NCBI GenBank assembly: GCA_902574695.1
Contig: CACGON010000003.1
Location: forward strand, 1-64,000
DNA length: 64,000 bases
Source: an uncultured Pelagibacteraceae bacterium
GTDB lineage: Bacteria > Pseudomonadota > Alphaproteobacteria > Pelagibacterales > Pelagibacteraceae
Direction of reading: 5' to 3'
In this document: positions 1-8,997 of the stretch, piece after piece
Position numbering within the stretch: the first letter of the stretch is position 1
Layout: each line of letters opens with the position of its first letter
The notes under the pieces: generated by a model
What the model saw: only the letters and a program-made list of their open reading frames with translations
Told to the model about the DNA's origin: nothing
The model's database searches: none
Position numbers and translations under genes: made by a program

Positions 1-728
1 GCCTCTAAATTTTTACCATCTTCAAAAGCGGTTACTAATGAGTCTTTTATTAACCTTATTCCCTCAAGCGCAATACCATCAGCCATTGGATGAAATCCAG
101 GTGCACAAATGGCTTCTAGGTTATGTGCCAATGCATCCATTCCAGTTGCGGCTGTTAACCTTGGAGGAAGCTCAATGGTTAAAAGTGGATCCAATATTAC
201 AATAGAAGGTAAAAATTTTGGGTGAAAAATTATTTTTTTTACTCCTGTTTTTTTATTTATAATTGCTGATGCTCTTCCTGTCTCCGATCCAGTTCCTGCA
301 GTTGTAGGAACTCCTATTATTGGAGCAATATTTTTATCATTTGCTCTTTTCCAATAGTCTCCTATATCCTCAAAATCCCAGATTGGTCTTGTTTGGCATG
401 ACATGAAGGCAATTGCCTTTCCTACATCTAGTGCACTTCCACCACCTATTGCAATAACTCCATCGCAATTATTATTTTTAAACTCCTTAACACCTTTATC
501 TACATTTTCACCAATAGGATTTCCTGTGAAGTCACAAAAGATACTGATTTGTTTAATATTTTTTTTTATCGCTTGTAAAACATCCTGAATAACTTGAAGC
601 TCAATAAGATCCTTATCTGTAACAAACAAAGGTTTTTTTATACTTAAATTTTTGCATGCAATTGATAAATCGTTAATTCTATTTTTTCCAACCCAGATTG
701 TTGTTGGATAATTCCAATTAGATTTCAT
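1..728 (-). CDS. Iron-containing alcohol dehydrogenase (5' part; continues past the left edge)
   Basis: About 242 codons are visible from ATG at 728 reading leftward; the C-terminal part lies outside the window. The family oxidises short alcohols or reduces aldehydes with NAD(P) and one Fe2+. I see the dinucleotide-binding stretch GGGSALDVGKAI, then PTTAGTGSE, and the metal-site run with DALAHNLEA followed by FHPMADGIALEG, whose His residues fit the metal ligands. It lies 12 bases downstream of the GpsA-like gene on the same strand, so the two are probably co-transcribed. A SAR11 enzyme of this family has been suggested to oxidise methanol or similar alcohols, which would fit the one-carbon genes nearby. 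The substrate cannot be read from the sequence. Confidence 0.9.
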   Translation of the reverse strand, partial: MKSNWNYPTTIWVGKNRINDLSIACKNLSIKKPLFVTDKDLIELQVIQDVLQAIKKNIKQISIFCDFTGNPIGENVDKGVKEFKNNNCDGVIAIGGGSALDVGKAIAFMSCQTRPIWDFEDIGDYWKRANDKNIAPIIGVPTTAGTGSETGRASAIINKKTGVKKIIFHPKFLPSIVILDPLLTIELPPRLTAATGMDALAHNLEAICAPGFHPMADGIALEGIRLIKDSLVTAFEDGKNLE

Positions 729-740
729 ATTTTAATTGTA

Positions 741-1700
741 TCAATTTATATTAATTTTTTTATTTTTTAATATTGCATTAATAAAATTGATCATTAAAGG
801 AATTTTCTTTTTATTTATTTTTTTTAATACAAATGGTGCAATTTCTCTGACTAATTGTTCGCCCTCTACAGTATCATTTGGCATAAATTTTTTCTTTGCA
901 GTCTTAAAAGTGTAACCCTTACCCAGATAACTTCCCATTTTACTGTTTCTGCCTCCCGCAGCACTTACATATAAATCGCCCACACCGGCAAGACCTAAAG
1001 TCGTGCTTTCTTTTCCTTTAAAATATTTTGTAAGATATTTCATCTCAAGTAATGACCGGTGAAATAAACTGGAAGACGTATTTAAGCTTTGTCCAGATCC
1101 AATTATCATAGAATATATATTTTTAATTGCTGAGCATACCTCAATTCCAATTATATCCTTAGAATATTCAATTAAATAATATTTAGTTGATATTTGTTTT
1201 CCAATCCATTTAGCTACTTTAATATTTTTATTTGCGATAATTACACTTGTTTGATTTTTTCTAGCAAGCTCCTTTGCAAGACATGGTCCTTTTAAAACCG
1301 AAATATTCATTTTTCCAGAATTTCTATTAAGTTGCTCAGAGATTGTAAGGACTCTTTTATTTTTTTTTTCGTATTTAAGACCTTTGGTAAGAACTAAAAT
1401 TGGAGTTTTTATTTTTAATTTTTTTAACTCCTGTCCAATAAAATCTATTCCTGAAAGACTTAAAGCAATTACAATTAAGTCAAAATTTTCTTTAAGTAAA
1501 TTTTCTGAGAATTGTCTATATTTTAGTTTCTTTGGAAGATTTATTTTTAAACTTGGGTGAAATTTATCTCTTGAAGAAAGTTTTTTAATAAATAATTTAC
1601 TATGTGGTTCTGTGATTGTTACATTGTTATTATTGTCTAGACACGGGATTGAAAAGGCTGAACCCATTGCGCCTCCACCGATTATTAAAATTTTTTTCAT
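741..1700 (-). CDS. gpsA: NAD(P)H-dependent glycerol-3-phosphate dehydrogenase family (GpsA-like)
   Basis: 319 residues, close to the usual 330 for GpsA, which interconverts dihydroxyacetone phosphate and sn-glycerol-3-phosphate for phospholipid synthesis. The N-terminal Rossmann motif is GGGAMGSAF (residues 8-16). KGPCLAKELA matches the family GPS/ELA loop, GIEVCSAIKNIYSM matches the GxExxGALKN helix carrying the catalytic Lys, and GLAGVGDLYVSAAGGRNSKMG-type sequence with a later VEG matches the C-terminal signature. It is fairly divergent and rich in Lys and Asn, so a second, specialised GpsA paralogue is possible. It starts at 1700, and the alcohol dehydrogenase gene follows 12 bases after its stop. 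Confidence 0.8.
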   Translation of the reverse strand: MKKILIIGGGAMGSAFSIPCLDNNNNVTITEPHSKLFIKKLSSRDKFHPSLKINLPKKLKYRQFSENLLKENFDLIVIALSLSGIDFIGQELKKLKIKTPILVLTKGLKYEKKNKRVLTISEQLNRNSGKMNISVLKGPCLAKELARKNQTSVIIANKNIKVAKWIGKQISTKYYLIEYSKDIIGIEVCSAIKNIYSMIIGSGQSLNTSSSLFHRSLLEMKYLTKYFKGKESTTLGLAGVGDLYVSAAGGRNSKMGSYLGKGYTFKTAKKKFMPNDTVEGEQLVREIAPFVLKKINKKKIPLMINFINAILKNKKININ

Positions 1701-1857
1701 AACAATTTAAACATTAAAAACTTATAAAATTTAATGACAAATACAACACATACGAGAAAAATTTGATAATGAATTATTCACGTAATAAGTGACTATTTTA
1801 TTTTAAATTTGAGGATTTTGTTAGTAAAATAAGTTTATATTTTTAAGAGGTTATCTA
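1701..1857. promoter_or_regulatory. Divergent intergenic region between gpsA-like gene and tmm, with a TCAC-N7-GTGA dyad
   Basis: 157 bases separate two divergent genes, so both promoters must lie here. A GATAAT box at 1765-1770 could be a -10 element for tmm. Just downstream, TCAC at 1778-1781 and GTGA at 1789-1792 form a short inverted repeat that could be an operator half-site pair. An AAGAGG at about 1845-1850 is the probable ribosome-binding site of tmm. The assignment is by eye only. Confidence 0.3.
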
Positions 1858-3189
1858 ATGACTAAAGTTGCAATAATAGGAGCTGGGCCTTGTGGTCTGT
1901 CAATGCTGAGAGCTTTTGAATCGGCTGAGAAGAATGGAGAAAAAATACCAGAAATTGTTTGTTTTGAAAAACAAGAGGACTGGGGTGGTTTATGGAATTA
2001 TAGCTGGAGAACTGGATCAGATCAATTTGGAGACCCTGTTCACAACAGTATGTATAGGTATCTTTGGTCTAATGGTCCAAAAGAATGTTTGGAATTTGCA
2101 GATTATTCATTTGATGAACATTTTGGTAAACCAATACCTTCTTTTCCTCCAAGAGAAGTTTTGTATGATTATATTGTTGCAAGAGTAAGCAAAGGTAATC
2201 TAAGAAAAAAAATTAAATTTAATACAAGAGTTATTAATACAATTTATAAAAACGATAAATTTGAGCTAAGCTACCAAGACAAAGTTAACAATAAGATTTT
2301 AAAAGATAACTTTGATTATGTGGTGGTTTCAACAGGGCATTTTTCAGTACCTTTTATTCCTGAGTATAAAGGAATGAGTTCTTTTCCTGGAAGAATTATG
2401 CACTCTCATGATTTTAGAGATGCGGAAGAGTTTAGAGGTAAAAATATAGTTGTTCTTGGCAGCAGCTATTCAGCAGAAGATATTGCGCTTCAATGTAATA
2501 AGTATGGAGCTAAAAGTGTAACTATAGGATATAGACATAATCCTATGGGATTTAAATGGCCCAAGGGAATGAAAGAGGTCCATTATCTTGATAGACTTGA
2601 AGGTAAGAAAGCATTTTTTAAAGATGGTACTGAACAAGAGACAGATGTAGTGATTTTATGCACTGGTTATTTACACCATTTTCCTTTTTTGGATGAAAGT
2701 TTACAACTAAAAACTAGAAATAGGCTTTATCCACCAAAATTATACAAGGGTGTTGTATGGCAAGATAATCATAAGCTTATGTATTTAGGAATGCAGGATC
2801 AGTTTCATACATTTAACATGTTCGATTGCCAAGCATGGTACGCAAGAGATGTAATTTTGAATAAAATTAAAATGCCTAATGATAATGAAATTGAAAAAGA
2901 CATAAACAAATGGGTAGAGATGGAGGAAAAATTGGAGAATCCTGATCAAATGATTGACTTTCAAACAGAATATACAAAAGAACTTTATGAAATGTCTGAC
3001 TATCCAAAAATTGATTTTGAATTAATAAGAAAGCATTTTAAAGAGTGGGAACATCATAAAGTTGAGGACATATCTACTTACAGAAATAAATCTTTTTCAT
3101 CTCCTGTTACAGGATCTGTTGCTCCGATACACCACACTCCGTGGGCAACTGCAATGGACGACTCGTCAAAAACTTTTTTGGATAAGTAA
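1858..3189 (+). CDS. tmm: Trimethylamine monooxygenase (flavin-containing monooxygenase family)
   Basis: 443 residues, the normal size of bacterial Tmm, which oxidises trimethylamine to trimethylamine N-oxide with FAD, NADPH and O2 (and can oxidise dimethyl sulfide). The FAD motif GAGPCG is at residues 8-13. The FMO signature FxGxxxHxxxF is present as F176-P-G-R-I-M-H182-S-H-D-F186, and the NADPH motif GSSYSA at 201-206. The aromatic run MYRYLWSNGPKE near residue 65 is typical of Tmm. The gene faces the TMAO importer, with only 4 bases between the two convergent stops, and tdm lies about 6 kb further on. This places TMA oxidation, TMAO uptake and TMAO demethylation together. Assignment is strong on sequence and context. 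Confidence 0.94.
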   Translation: MTKVAIIGAGPCGLSMLRAFESAEKNGEKIPEIVCFEKQEDWGGLWNYSWRTGSDQFGDPVHNSMYRYLWSNGPKECLEFADYSFDEHFGKPIPSFPPREVLYDYIVARVSKGNLRKKIKFNTRVINTIYKNDKFELSYQDKVNNKILKDNFDYVVVSTGHFSVPFIPEYKGMSSFPGRIMHSHDFRDAEEFRGKNIVVLGSSYSAEDIALQCNKYGAKSVTIGYRHNPMGFKWPKGMKEVHYLDRLEGKKAFFKDGTEQETDVVILCTGYLHHFPFLDESLQLKTRNRLYPPKLYKGVVWQDNHKLMYLGMQDQFHTFNMFDCQAWYARDVILNKIKMPNDNEIEKDINKWVEMEEKLENPDQMIDFQTEYTKELYEMSDYPKIDFELIRKHFKEWEHHKVEDISTYRNKSFSSPVTGSVAPIHHTPWATAMDDSSKTFLDK

Positions 3190-3193
3190 AATA

Positions 3194-5347
3194 TTAATCA
3201 ATTCCTAGGTGTTTTTTTCTTTTTTGAACATAAGCTCTGATTAAGTTATCAAATATCAGAGCTATAAAAGCTACACATATACCAAGTGTTAATCCAATAC
3301 CTGCGCCCTTTTTATCTGATAATGCTTTTAGAATATATTGACCTAGATCCTCTGTGCCAATGAATGCTCCAATAATAACCATAAATAATGCAAATACTAT
3401 TGTTTGGTTTATTCCAAGCATCATATGTGGAAATGCTAAAGGAAATTCTATTTTTGTTAGTCTTTGAAATTTATTCACGCCTGACATGGTTGCGGCATCA
3501 TGTAAACCTGCCGGAACACTTCTAAGTCCTTCAATTGTGTATCTTGTTGCAGGTATAGTTGCATAAACTATAACCGCAATTAATACTGACGTGTCAGTTA
3601 TACCAAATAACATCATTACAGGAATTAAATACACAAAAGAGGGAAATGTTTGAAATATATCGCAAACACCTAGCATAAAATTAGCTGAATGTTTGTTTTG
3701 AAAACATAAAGTTCCAACTGTAAATCCGATAATACAAGATACTATCACCCCAAAAGTTGCCATATATGTTGTTACCAAGGCTCTGTCCCACCAAGGGCTA
3801 AGGGCAATAAATAAAGTTAATCCACAAACAACTAAAGCAGAACGAATTCCACCAATTAAATACCCTGCTCCAACAACCAAAACAATTGTAGCAATTGCAG
3901 GCATCCTTAAATATAACGCTCTCATTGGTTGAAGCACTTCTTGAATTAACCAAGTATTAAATGCCTTGATATATACAAAGAAAGTTTCAAAAATCCAATC
4001 AACACCTTTATTCCAAAAATCAGCAGTTGATATTCCTTTATTGTGTGGAATTTCAAATAAGTAATTGAATGTATCTTTAAATAAAAAGGTTCCAATGTAA
4101 GCTAGTATTAATCCAATCACTACTGTTGCTGCAAAAAATAGTAAATTTTTATTTCTTTGAAAAAATGTTAGGTTGCCAAAATAATCCTCTTGCTTATTTG
4201 CCCAAGCTAAAGACATCTTGTCTAATAATATTGCAATCAAACTAATGCACAAGCCAGCTTCAAGTGCTAATCCAATGTTCAACTGATTTAATGCTAATAA
4301 TAAATTAAATCCCAAACCTTTTGCACCAATAAAAGCTGAAATAACTGCCATTGAAAAACAAACCATTATAACTTGGTTAACTCCAATTAAGATATCTCTT
4401 CTTGCAGTTGGAATTAATACTTTAAACATAAGTTGAAAATTATTACACCCACTCATTCTGCCTGCTTCAATAACTTCTGGCGGCACAGCTCGTAAACCTA
4501 GTATAGTTAATAAAATCATTGGTGGTACAGCCACAACCATAGTTATTATTACCGCAGCATGATCACCAACTCCAAAAAGAACTAATGCAGGAACTAATAC
4601 TGCGTATTGTGGCATTGTCTGCATTACTAACAATATTGGATATAAAGCTTTTTCAACACGTTTACTTTTAAACGCCGCTATTCCTAAACCCAAACCAAAA
4701 ATAAATGATAATGGAGCTGCAACTAATATGAATGAGAGAGTTTGCATAGACGGTTTCCATTGACCAAATATAGAAATGTAAACCATGGTTAAACCTGCAA
4801 ACAAAGCTAAACCTTTGCCGCTAAGTTTATAAGAAAGTAGTGCTGCACCAGCTGCAACAATTGTCCATGGTAATCCTGGTAGTTCGGCCCATGGATTCTT
4901 GTCTATCCAATCCCAACTAGTAAAAGCTACTATAGTTTCAAGACCTCCTAATAAAATCTCTCTTATTAACTGGATTAGAAAAGTCATAAATGCAGTTATA
5001 TTTCTACTTATTTGTAAGACTAGAGGACGACTTTTATATTCTTGAGTATCTTCATTCCAAACTTCAATTGGCATCCATTCGTTCATTAAGAAAAATAATG
5101 AGTCGTTTATCCAAATAGGTAACCATCCAAGTAATGGGGGGAGTCTCCAAAAAACATCAAAAGCATAGTATCTGACTTCTTTACCTAAAAATATGTAACT
5201 ACTCTGATTGGGATCTTTTACAAATTCTGCTTGACCACGAATAAATTTATATGTTTCGGGAACTTCGATTGCAAAACATAATGCAAAAAATACAACTAAT
5301 AAAAATAACCATTGAAATGTTTTTGGGTATTTCTTAAAAAATTCCAT
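3194..5347 (-). CDS. tmoW: TMAO/quaternary amine ABC importer, fused double permease (TmoW-type)
   Basis: 717 residues holding two ProW/OpuAB-like permease halves in one chain. The first half ends with an EAA-type loop around LIPTARRDILIGVNQ and GAKGLG, the second with IEFPLAFPHMMLGINQ and GTEDLG. Each half is preceded by several membrane spans, and a soluble/membrane linker of about 100 residues separates them. A single ProW is about 350 residues or less, so one polypeptide can supply both permease subunits of the inner-membrane complex. The ATPase gene ends 2 bases upstream, so the two are co-translated. Neighbouring tmm and tdm make TMAO the most likely substrate; glycine betaine or choline uptake is the alternative. 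Confidence 0.87.
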   Translation of the reverse strand: MEFFKKYPKTFQWLFLLVVFFALCFAIEVPETYKFIRGQAEFVKDPNQSSYIFLGKEVRYYAFDVFWRLPPLLGWLPIWINDSLFFLMNEWMPIEVWNEDTQEYKSRPLVLQISRNITAFMTFLIQLIREILLGGLETIVAFTSWDWIDKNPWAELPGLPWTIVAAGAALLSYKLSGKGLALFAGLTMVYISIFGQWKPSMQTLSFILVAAPLSFIFGLGLGIAAFKSKRVEKALYPILLVMQTMPQYAVLVPALVLFGVGDHAAVIITMVVAVPPMILLTILGLRAVPPEVIEAGRMSGCNNFQLMFKVLIPTARRDILIGVNQVIMVCFSMAVISAFIGAKGLGFNLLLALNQLNIGLALEAGLCISLIAILLDKMSLAWANKQEDYFGNLTFFQRNKNLLFFAATVVIGLILAYIGTFLFKDTFNYLFEIPHNKGISTADFWNKGVDWIFETFFVYIKAFNTWLIQEVLQPMRALYLRMPAIATIVLVVGAGYLIGGIRSALVVCGLTLFIALSPWWDRALVTTYMATFGVIVSCIIGFTVGTLCFQNKHSANFMLGVCDIFQTFPSFVYLIPVMMLFGITDTSVLIAVIVYATIPATRYTIEGLRSVPAGLHDAATMSGVNKFQRLTKIEFPLAFPHMMLGINQTIVFALFMVIIGAFIGTEDLGQYILKALSDKKGAGIGLTLGICVAFIALIFDNLIRAYVQKRKKHLGID

Positions 5348-5349
5348 AA

Positions 5350-6378
5350 TTAAATATTATTTTTTCTTCCTCCAAAAACTGTGTTGATTATTTTTGCTGG
5401 GTTTATTGAACCAATAATGTTATTATTGTTATCTACCACTGCTACTGATTTTTCTTGAGTAAGAATTTTTTCAGCTACATTCTCTATAATTTCATCTTTT
5501 GAAACTGTTAAATCGCCAAGATTATCTTTAGTTTTATCCATTACATCTTTAATTAATAAAACTTTTTCTCTAGGTACTTCCTCAGTGAACTTTCTTACAT
5601 ATTCAGTAGCCGGATTTAAAACAATATTAGCAGGTGTATCGAGCTGTTCAATTATACCATCCTTCATAATTGCTATACGATCAGCAAGTTTTAAAGCCTC
5701 ATCAAAATCATGAGTAATAAACATAATTGTTTTTTGTAATTTTTCCTGAAGTCTTAAAAACTCGTCTTGCATTTCTTTTCTAATTAATGGATCTAAAGCA
5801 GAAAAAGGTTCATCTAAAAACCATATATCTGGTTCTACAGCTAATGATCTGGCGATTCCTACTCTTTGTTGTTGTCCTCCTGATAGCTCTCTTGGAAAAT
5901 AATTTTCTCTTCCATCAAGTCCAACCAACTTAACCATGTCCATTGCTTTACTTATACTATCTTCAGTTTTGACACCTTTAATTTGAAGTGGAAAAGCTAT
6001 ATTTTCAACTACAGTTTTGTGTGGAAGCAAAGCAAAACTTTGAAAAACCATTCCCATTTTATTTCTTCTAAGATCAATGAGGTCTTTGTTGTTTAATTCT
6101 AATAAATCTTGGCCTTCGATAAAAATTTTTCCACCTGTTGCATCAGTTAGTCTGGAAATACATCGTAATAAAGTTGATTTTCCCGAACCAGACAAACCCA
6201 TAACAACCAACATCTCTCCTTTAGAAACTTCAAATGAAGCATTATTAACTCCTACAATGCATCCGTTATCTTGAAAGGTTTTAGCATCAACATTGCCATT
6301 TGAGTCTTTCAGCATCTTTTCAGCATTAGCTCCAAAGATTTTATAAACATTTTCACATTTAATTACTGGTTCAGACAT
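5350..6378 (-). CDS. tmoV: TMAO/quaternary amine ABC importer, ATP-binding subunit (TmoV-type, ProV family)
   Basis: 342 residues. Walker A is GLSGSGKST, the signature LSGGQQQR, Walker B DIWFLDEP and the switch His is in FITHD. The N-terminal extension before the core (about 45 residues) and the C-terminal regulatory tail are typical of the ProV/OpuAA group. The tail, from about residue 275, looks like a shortened CBS pair. The protein energises the fused permease encoded 2 bases downstream. The binding-protein gene lies upstream, separated by three unrelated-looking genes and a terminator, so the transporter is split into two transcription segments. Confidence 0.88.
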   Translation of the reverse strand: MSEPVIKCENVYKIFGANAEKMLKDSNGNVDAKTFQDNGCIVGVNNASFEVSKGEMLVVMGLSGSGKSTLLRCISRLTDATGGKIFIEGQDLLELNNKDLIDLRRNKMGMVFQSFALLPHKTVVENIAFPLQIKGVKTEDSISKAMDMVKLVGLDGRENYFPRELSGGQQQRVGIARSLAVEPDIWFLDEPFSALDPLIRKEMQDEFLRLQEKLQKTIMFITHDFDEALKLADRIAIMKDGIIEQLDTPANIVLNPATEYVRKFTEEVPREKVLLIKDVMDKTKDNLGDLTVSKDEIIENVAEKILTQEKSVAVVDNNNNIIGSINPAKIINTVFGGRKNNI

Positions 6379-6443
6379 AAATTTTTATTAAGTTATATGA
6401 AATTAACATAAAATTAAATCTATAATATTAGTGTTTTTCCTCC

Positions 6444-6995
6444 TTAAAAATTTTTAATGTAATAAACTCTGGTATCAATTCCTGTGCTTAAAAAACTTAA
6501 TGCCTCACCACTCACACTTACAGACTCATTAACTCCAACGTTATCCCCACTTACTGTAAAACCCGCGTAACATTTATTTTTTTCTTCATCCCATTTAACA
6601 AAAGTTTCATCAATTTTATTCCCATTAATTGTGTAAATTTCGTGTGCTCTAAAATTTAAAAAATTTGCACCCATAATTGCTCTTTGAGGAATGAGTTTTG
6701 TTGCTTTACAAACCTGTTCATATACTTCATCTGTTAATTTGTAATGATCAGTACCATCAAAAGTTACTAATATTCCAGAGGGCAATTTAGATATTAATTC
6801 ACTTAGTTTTTTTTCTTCTGCAATTCTTTCTTCCTCCAATTTCATTTTTCTTACCAGCTCATCACCCCCACCAAACATAATATTTAAAATTGAAAAAGAG
6901 AAAAATATAATAAGGACTATTGCCACTAAACCTCCAAATTGTTTTACAGTTTCTGGTAAATCCTTAATTCTATTTAAATAATTTTCTTTTGACAT
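6444..6995 (-). CDS. Membrane-anchored protein of unknown function
   Basis: 183 residues if it starts at ATG 6995, which shares its A with the stop of the MORN gene (TAATG), a usual translational-coupling arrangement. An in-frame longer version from 7091 would overlap the MORN gene by about 100 bases and is less likely. One membrane span lies at about residues 22-42, followed by a charged helical stretch (KMKLEEERIAEEKKLSEL) and a soluble domain containing FDGTDHYKLTDE and FVKWDEEKNKCYAGF. I do not recognise the family. It sits between the TMAO transporter ATPase and its binding protein, but nothing in it suggests transport. Confidence 0.7.
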   Translation of the reverse strand: MSKENYLNRIKDLPETVKQFGGLVAIVLIIFFSFSILNIMFGGGDELVRKMKLEEERIAEEKKLSELISKLPSGILVTFDGTDHYKLTDEVYEQVCKATKLIPQRAIMGANFLNFRAHEIYTINGNKIDETFVKWDEEKNKCYAGFTVSGDNVGVNESVSVSGEALSFLSTGIDTRVYYIKNF

Positions 6996-7372
6996 TAATC
7001 TTGTAGCTTTCCATTTTTCCATGTACCTGATTTCTGCGTTCCATCTGACGAAGTAAAAGTTCCTGTTCCATTCATAAATCCTTTTGCCCATTCACCTTCA
7101 TAAGTTGAACCATCAGGAAAAGTTAGAACGCCTGTTCCACTCCATTCACTATTTTTAAACTCGCCTTTATAGATGTATCCGTTGGGCCAAGTTTCAACGC
7201 CTTGACCATTTTTTTTAGTTCCAACCCATTCTCCTTCGTAGGTAGTTTTATCTGTATAAACCCATTTGCCAAAGCCGTTTTCACAATTTCCTTCTTTGCA
7301 ACCAGTGCTTCGGGCTAATGCAACTGATGAAATTAGTAAACTTAAAGTTATGCTGAGTAGATATTTTTTCAT
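6995..7372 (-). CDS. Exported MORN-repeat protein
   Basis: 125 residues with an N-terminal signal peptide (hydrophobic residues 6-20, likely cleavage after VALA or ALARS). At least three MORN repeats follow, recognisable by YEGEW, YKGEF and YEGEWAKG, each with GxG and a following F/W-P-x-G turn. MORN repeats are beta-hairpin modules that bind lipids or proteins; in exported bacterial proteins their partner is usually unknown. The stop overlaps by one base the start of the membrane-anchored protein, so the two probably act together at the envelope. Confidence 0.8.
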   Translation of the reverse strand: MKKYLLSITLSLLISSVALARSTGCKEGNCENGFGKWVYTDKTTYEGEWVGTKKNGQGVETWPNGYIYKGEFKNSEWSGTGVLTFPDGSTYEGEWAKGFMNGTGTFTSSDGTQKSGTWKNGKLQD

Positions 7373-7406
7373 AACGCTACTTTACACAAAATTTACCAAA
7401 AAAAAA

Positions 7407-7868
7407 TCAGACTTTTTGGTCATGTTTAGTACATGAATATATTGAAATATATTTTTCTGCATTTTCACTTTTTATATTTTTTGTAATTTCATGAATTAAT
7501 TCTCCTGTTTTTCTGGTAATAATACCTGACTCTGAATAATTTTTTTCTTGATCAATTGATTTAAATAAAACTACATCTTTATTAACAACCTTAACATTCA
7601 ATTTTTCCGTATCTGAGAGAAATAACGATAACCCTCTAATTAAAAGTGTATTTGGTTGTTTCGATTGAATTTCAAATTTATTCAAACCTTTTTCATTCAA
7701 ATCTTTAGCTAAAAAAGTTTGATAATTATATTCTGAATTTTTAATTATTTTTTTATCTAAATCGCAAACAAACTTAAGATCAATATTTTCATTTATACTC
7801 ACATCTTTTGCTAAAGTTTGACTAAAAAATAATAAACTAATGAATATGCTTAATAAGTATTTGTTCAT
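7407..7868 (-). CDS. Exported protein of unknown function
   Basis: 153 residues with a clear signal peptide (MNKYLLSIFISLLFFSQTLA, cleavage probably after residue 20). The mature part is Lys/Asn/Ser-rich, with two Cys (one near CDLDKK, one near the end in YSCTKHD) that could form a disulfide. The family was not recognised. It lies between the terminator that follows the TMAO-binding protein and the MORN gene, all on the minus strand, 34 bases before the MORN start. Confidence 0.65.
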   Translation of the reverse strand: MNKYLLSIFISLLFFSQTLAKDVSINENIDLKFVCDLDKKIIKNSEYNYQTFLAKDLNEKGLNKFEIQSKQPNTLLIRGLSLFLSDTEKLNVKVVNKDVVLFKSIDQEKNYSESGIITRKTGELIHEITKNIKSENAEKYISIYSCTKHDQKV

Positions 7869-7875
7869 CTTTTTT

Positions 7876-7914
7876 TTAAAAAAAAATCTCCCCCAACATT
7901 GTTGGGAGAGATTT
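7876..7914 (-). terminator. Rho-independent terminator after the TMAO-binding protein gene
   Basis: On the minus strand, a hairpin with arms 7901-7914 and 7884-7897 (AAATCTC/CCAACA type, one wobble) is followed by a run of T (7886-7878 on the minus strand). It lies between the stop of the binding-protein gene and the next minus-strand gene. It would end or attenuate the transcript after the abundant binding protein. Confidence 0.85.
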
Positions 7915-7936
7915 AAAGATTTAGTAGCTCTTAACT

Positions 7937-8884
7937 TTATTTAGTAAAAGCTTTCCAAACTTTCTTATTCTTTTTCAACCATGCTTTCGCAGCATCTTCG
8001 TGAGTCATTTTGTCAATGTCAACTAAAGCTGCCATTGCACCAATTTGACTTGTTGTGAAAGAAAGTTTTTTAAACATTGCTGCTGCTTTTGGATGAGTTT
8101 TTGGAAAATCAGCATTAACTGCTTTTTTCAAATAACCATCAGGCGAACCACATTTTCCATCTCCGCCATCTTCAGGTCTGCAACCTGCTGTGTATGGAGG
8201 AAAGTCGATAAATGTAAAACCAGCACCGTCTGTAAAGTTAGGTGTCCAGTTAAAGATGATTGTTCCTCTTCCTTCTTTTTCAGCTGCTGCTAACTCTGCC
8301 CAAAGTGCGTCGGCACTTCCAGCAAATTTAACCCACCAAAGATCTCCTAAACCTAAAGCATCAACCCTTTGTGGAATTAAGTCACCATGCCAAGTTTGTG
8401 GACCTTCCAACATTCTTCCTTTTCCATCCGGAGAGTCAGGTGTTGTAAAGTTTTTAGCGCAGTCAGGATTTTTTAAAGCAGTCCAGTCTGGTAGACCTGG
8501 GCATAATCCTTTTTCAGCAACCCAGTTAGGATATCCCATATCCTCAAGTGTTCTTGCTTCATGGTCACCCCAGTCAAGCAATCCGCCTTTATCCAAAGCA
8601 GTTGTGAATGATTTACCAAAAGCAGATTCCCATACTTCATGAGATAAAGTTACGTCACCAATTCTAATTGACTCGTAAACTGCTTGAGAGTCAGCGTTAA
8701 CATATTTAACATTATTTCCCATATCTTCCATAATTCCACCAATAACGTAAGCCATTACAATTTGGCTTGACCAGTTATGAGTTGGGATCACGATGGGCTT
8801 TTTGCTATCTGCTGCGTTTGATATTCCAGCAAAACTCACCACTGAGATTATCATTGCAGATAATAATGATATTATTTTTCTCAT
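7937..8884 (-). CDS. tmoX: TMAO ABC importer, periplasmic substrate-binding protein (TmoX-type, ProX/OpuAC family)
   Basis: 315 residues. A signal peptide ends at about residue 24 (ISNA/AD). The mature protein is rich in Trp: THNWSSQ, HEVWESAF, PQTWHGD, DLWWVKF, FNWTPNF, which fits the aromatic cage that binds methylated amines in this family. Paired Cys near GLCPGL and PDCAKNF may form a disulfide. It captures substrate for the fused permease/ATPase pair. It is divergent from tdm, with which it shares a 113-base promoter region; that position makes TMAO the best substrate. Glycine betaine or DMSP is the alternative. Confidence 0.9.
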   Translation of the reverse strand: MRKIISLLSAMIISVVSFAGISNAADSKKPIVIPTHNWSSQIVMAYVIGGIMEDMGNNVKYVNADSQAVYESIRIGDVTLSHEVWESAFGKSFTTALDKGGLLDWGDHEARTLEDMGYPNWVAEKGLCPGLPDWTALKNPDCAKNFTTPDSPDGKGRMLEGPQTWHGDLIPQRVDALGLGDLWWVKFAGSADALWAELAAAEKEGRGTIIFNWTPNFTDGAGFTFIDFPPYTAGCRPEDGGDGKCGSPDGYLKKAVNADFPKTHPKAAAMFKKLSFTTSQIGAMAALVDIDKMTHEDAAKAWLKKNKKVWKAFTK

Positions 8885-8915
8885 TTATACCCCTTTCTTA
8901 ATATTAAGTTATCCG

Positions 8916-8944
8916 ATTATCTGACTAATTAAATGTATAGTCAA
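8916..8944 (-). promoter_or_regulatory. Sigma-70 promoter of the TMAO-binding protein gene
   Basis: Read on the minus strand: TTGACT (8944-8939), 17-base spacer, GATAAT (8921-8916). The start codon is at 8884, giving a short leader with AAAGGGG as ribosome-binding site. This is close to consensus, as expected for a highly expressed binding protein. Confidence 0.7.
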
Positions 8945-8997
8945 CTCGTTTAGGTTATTATATTATTATTAATAAAACATTTAGAACACTTTATATT

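Noticed and set aside
6996-7091. Longer start for the membrane-anchored protein before 6995
   Set aside because: It would overlap the MORN gene by about 100 bases, whereas ATG 6995 gives the common one-base TAATG coupling.
8190-8642. Open frame of 150 codons antisense to the TMAO-binding protein
   Set aside because: The opposite strand encodes a full binding protein with signal peptide; the antisense peptide is Pro/Ser-rich without recognisable features.
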